DNA from: Hydrogenophilales bacterium
Lineage (GTDB): Bacteria; Pseudomonadota; Gammaproteobacteria; Burkholderiales; Thiobacillaceae
Length of the DNA: 64,000 bases
Reading direction: 5' to 3'
NCBI GenBank assembly: GCA_016719465.1
Contig: JADJYY010000007.1
Coordinates: 1 to 64,000 of the forward strand
The notes beneath the pieces were generated by a model that saw nothing but the letters and a program-made list of their open reading frames with translations, had not been told where the DNA came from and made no database searches. The position numbers and the translations under genes were made by a program. The stretch's first letter is position 1, and every line of letters starts with the position of its first letter. Of the stretch, positions 62,383 to 64,000 are shown one piece after another.

Positions 62383-62859
62383 ATGCTGAAAATACCCTAT
62401 CGATATCTGGCCCCGATCCTGCTGGCGTTCAGCTTCGAGACCCATGCCGCCCTGGAGGACAGCCGCATCAATGCCGCCCTGAACCTGCTCGAAGCCATGG
62501 ACATGAGGGTCAACCTGGCGCGAACCGTCGAGCAGGTGACCTATGCCGAAGTGGACAAGAGCCCGGAACTGGTGCCCTTCAAGGCCGTGATGCTGGAGTT
62601 CATGAACAAATACATGGGCTTCGACAACCTGAAGGCCGATCTGGCCAGGATTTACGCGGATGCCTTCACCCAGGCGGAACTTGAGGAACTGGCCCGCTTT
62701 TACCGCACCCCGGTGGGCAGGAAGGTTCTCGACAAGATGCCCGAATTGACGGTGCTGGGCGCGCGCATGGGCGAACAAAAGGTCGAGGAACATCTGGGCG
62801 AACTCGAAGGCATGATTGCCAGGGAAGCCCAACGCCTGCAGTCTTACCGGCCCAATTAG
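62383..62859 (+). CDS. exported DUF2059 protein
   Basis: This 158-residue protein has a signal peptide (LAPILLAFSFETHAA) and a helical DUF2059 domain, seen as RIYADAFTQAELEELARFYRTPVGRKVLDKMPELTVLGARMG. The family has no established function. It starts 9 bases after gyrB and is probably co-transcribed with it. Confidence 0.85.
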   Translation: MLKIPYRYLAPILLAFSFETHAALEDSRINAALNLLEAMDMRVNLARTVEQVTYAEVDKSPELVPFKAVMLEFMNKYMGFDNLKADLARIYADAFTQAELEELARFYRTPVGRKVLDKMPELTVLGARMGEQKVEEHLGELEGMIAREAQRLQSYRPN

Positions 62860-62956
62860 CGGGAAACGTCCGGGCGGCGAAAGGACAAGTTCGCCAGTCA
62901 TCGTTTCCCGGGAAGCACGCGCCCCTCGGCGCCCGTTCATTGCAAAGATGCCTCCC

Positions 62957-64000
62957 ATGTTGCAACTGACCGAAGTCAAACTCCCCCTGGATCACCCCGA
63001 ATCCGATCTGCGTGACGCCATCCTCGGGAAACTGGCTATCCCGGCCGACCAGCTGATCCGCTTCGAAATCCGCCGGCGCGGCTACGATGCCCGCAAGCGC
63101 GCCAAGATCGCGCTCATCTACACCCTGGATGTGGAGGTGAGGAATGAGGCCGCCGTATTGAGGCGGCTGCGTGGCGACCGGCACGTGGCGCCCGCGCCGG
63201 ACCTGGCCTACCGTTTCGTCGCCCGGGCGCCGGCGGGATGCCAGTCGCGGCCCGTGGTGGTGGGCGCGGGCCCCTGCGGCCTGCTGGCCGCCCTGGTCCT
63301 GGCCCAGATGGGCTTCCGGCCCCTTCTCCTGGAACGGGGCAAGGCGGTGCGGGAGCGCACCAGGGACACCTGGGGCCTGTGGCGCAAGGGTGAACTGAAC
63401 CCGGAATCCAACGTGCAATTCGGCGAGGGCGGTGCCGGCACCTTCTCGGACGGCAAGCTCTACAGCCAGATCAAGGACCCCCTGCACCACGGCCGCAAGG
63501 TGCTGGAAGAATTCGTGAAGGCCGGCGCGCCGCCGGAAATCCTGTACGTGAGCAAGCCCCACATCGGCACCTTCAAGCTGGTGTCCATGGTGGAGCGGAT
63601 GCGCGCCAGCATCGAGGGCCTGGGGGGCGAGATCCGCTTCCAGAGCCGGGTTGTCGATGTGGAGATCGAGGCGGGGCGGATCAGGGCCGTGATCCTGGCC
63701 GATGGCGCGCGCATCCTCGCCGACCACGTGATCCTGGCCCTGGGCCACAGCGCCCGGGATACCTTCCGCATGCTGGCCGAGCGGGGCGTCCATATCGAGC
63801 CCAAGCCCTTTTCCGTGGGCTTGCGTATCGAACATCCCCAGTCCCTCATCGACCACTGCCGCTTCGGTGAGCAGGCCGGCAACCCGGCCCTGGGGGCCGC
63901 CGACTACAAGCTGGTGTACCACGCCGGCAACGGCCGCACCGCCTACAGCTTCTGCATGTGCCCGGGCGGCACGGTGGTGGCCGCCACGTCGGAACCGGGG
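62957..64000 (+). CDS. FAD-dependent oxidoreductase (COG2509-like), truncated by window end
   Basis: The reading frame is open to the last base (348 codons), so the C-terminus is missing. A short N-terminal domain (LTEVKLPLDHPESDLRDAILGKL...FEIRRRGYDARKRAKIALIYTLDVEV) precedes a dinucleotide-binding motif VVVGAGPCGLLAALVLAQMGFRPLLLERG, followed by NVQFGEGGAGTFSDGKLYSQ and YSFCMCPGG. This is the arrangement of the uncharacterised FAD/NAD dehydrogenases related to HI0933/COG2509. Substrate is unknown. ATG 62957 is preferred; ATG 62948 is in frame too. Confidence 0.85.
   Translation, partial: MLQLTEVKLPLDHPESDLRDAILGKLAIPADQLIRFEIRRRGYDARKRAKIALIYTLDVEVRNEAAVLRRLRGDRHVAPAPDLAYRFVARAPAGCQSRPVVVGAGPCGLLAALVLAQMGFRPLLLERGKAVRERTRDTWGLWRKGELNPESNVQFGEGGAGTFSDGKLYSQIKDPLHHGRKVLEEFVKAGAPPEILYVSKPHIGTFKLVSMVERMRASIEGLGGEIRFQSRVVDVEIEAGRIRAVILADGARILADHVILALGHSARDTFRMLAERGVHIEPKPFSVGLRIEHPQSLIDHCRFGEQAGNPALGAADYKLVYHAGNGRTAYSFCMCPGGTVVAATSEPG

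Overview
The window is high-GC, gene-dense chromosomal DNA carrying the replication-origin region of what is most likely a betaproteobacterium. The evidence is the order parB-parA-rsmG-mnmG / mnmE-yidC-rnpA-rpmH // dnaA-dnaN-gyrB, the complete atpIBEFHAGDC operon followed by glmU and glmS, a zapB-like/zapA/6S RNA/5-formyl-THF cyclo-ligase cluster, and DnaA boxes between dnaA and dnaN. Genus cannot be read from the sequence. No tRNA, rRNA, CRISPR array or insertion sequence was recognised.

Layout. 1-4.1 kb: a VapBC-type toxin-antitoxin pair whose toxin overlaps an AddA-like helicase-nuclease gene that is frameshifted and carries an in-frame repeat insertion. 4.1-10.6 kb: an orphan FixJ-type response regulator, a MarR-like regulator, small membrane proteins, a tandem universal stress protein, an exported HEFGH protein and a DsbB/DsbA-like pair. 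10.6-23.5 kb: a cation-transport block made of NhaD, a six-gene Mrp antiporter operon (MrpA and MrpB fused) interrupted by a repeat element, a P-type ATPase with a terminator hairpin directly before its start codon, and a sodium:solute symporter. 23.6-26.2 kb: hemE, a zapB-like gene that may be leaderless, zapA, 6S RNA and the cyclo-ligase. 26.2-27.8 kb: two related exported proteins of unknown function built on a 13-residue Asp/Asn-Pro period, with a shared upstream DNA box. 27.9-32.6 kb: livKHMGF. 32.7-35.9 kb: two c-type cytochromes, bioA and an orphan ParA. 35.9-46.3 kb: glmS, glmU and the F1Fo ATP synthase operon. 46.4-56.9 kb: parB, parA, rsmG, mnmG, an ABC exporter, a small gene behind a sigma-54-type promoter, mnmE, yidC, rnpA, rpmH. 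57-64 kb: dnaA, oriC candidate, dnaN, gyrB, a DUF2059 protein and a truncated FAD oxidoreductase.

How it works together. Four parS-like sites (one inside atpG, two upstream of mnmG, one over the gyrB start codon) lie with parAB around the origin and would make this the chromosome-segregation centromere. The Mrp, NhaD, P-type ATPase and symporter genes suggest a cell that exports Na+ or similar cations and uses a sodium gradient, while the AtpE ring looks proton-coupled. Two dispersed repeat families occur: a C/G-rich palindromic repeat at two loci, and elements made of an iterated heptamer word plus its reverse complement at four operon junctions.

The most novel material is the pair of 13-residue-repeat exported proteins. 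Next are the structured leaders before the P-type ATPase and nhaD, and the sigma-54-type promoter in front of a small unknown gene.
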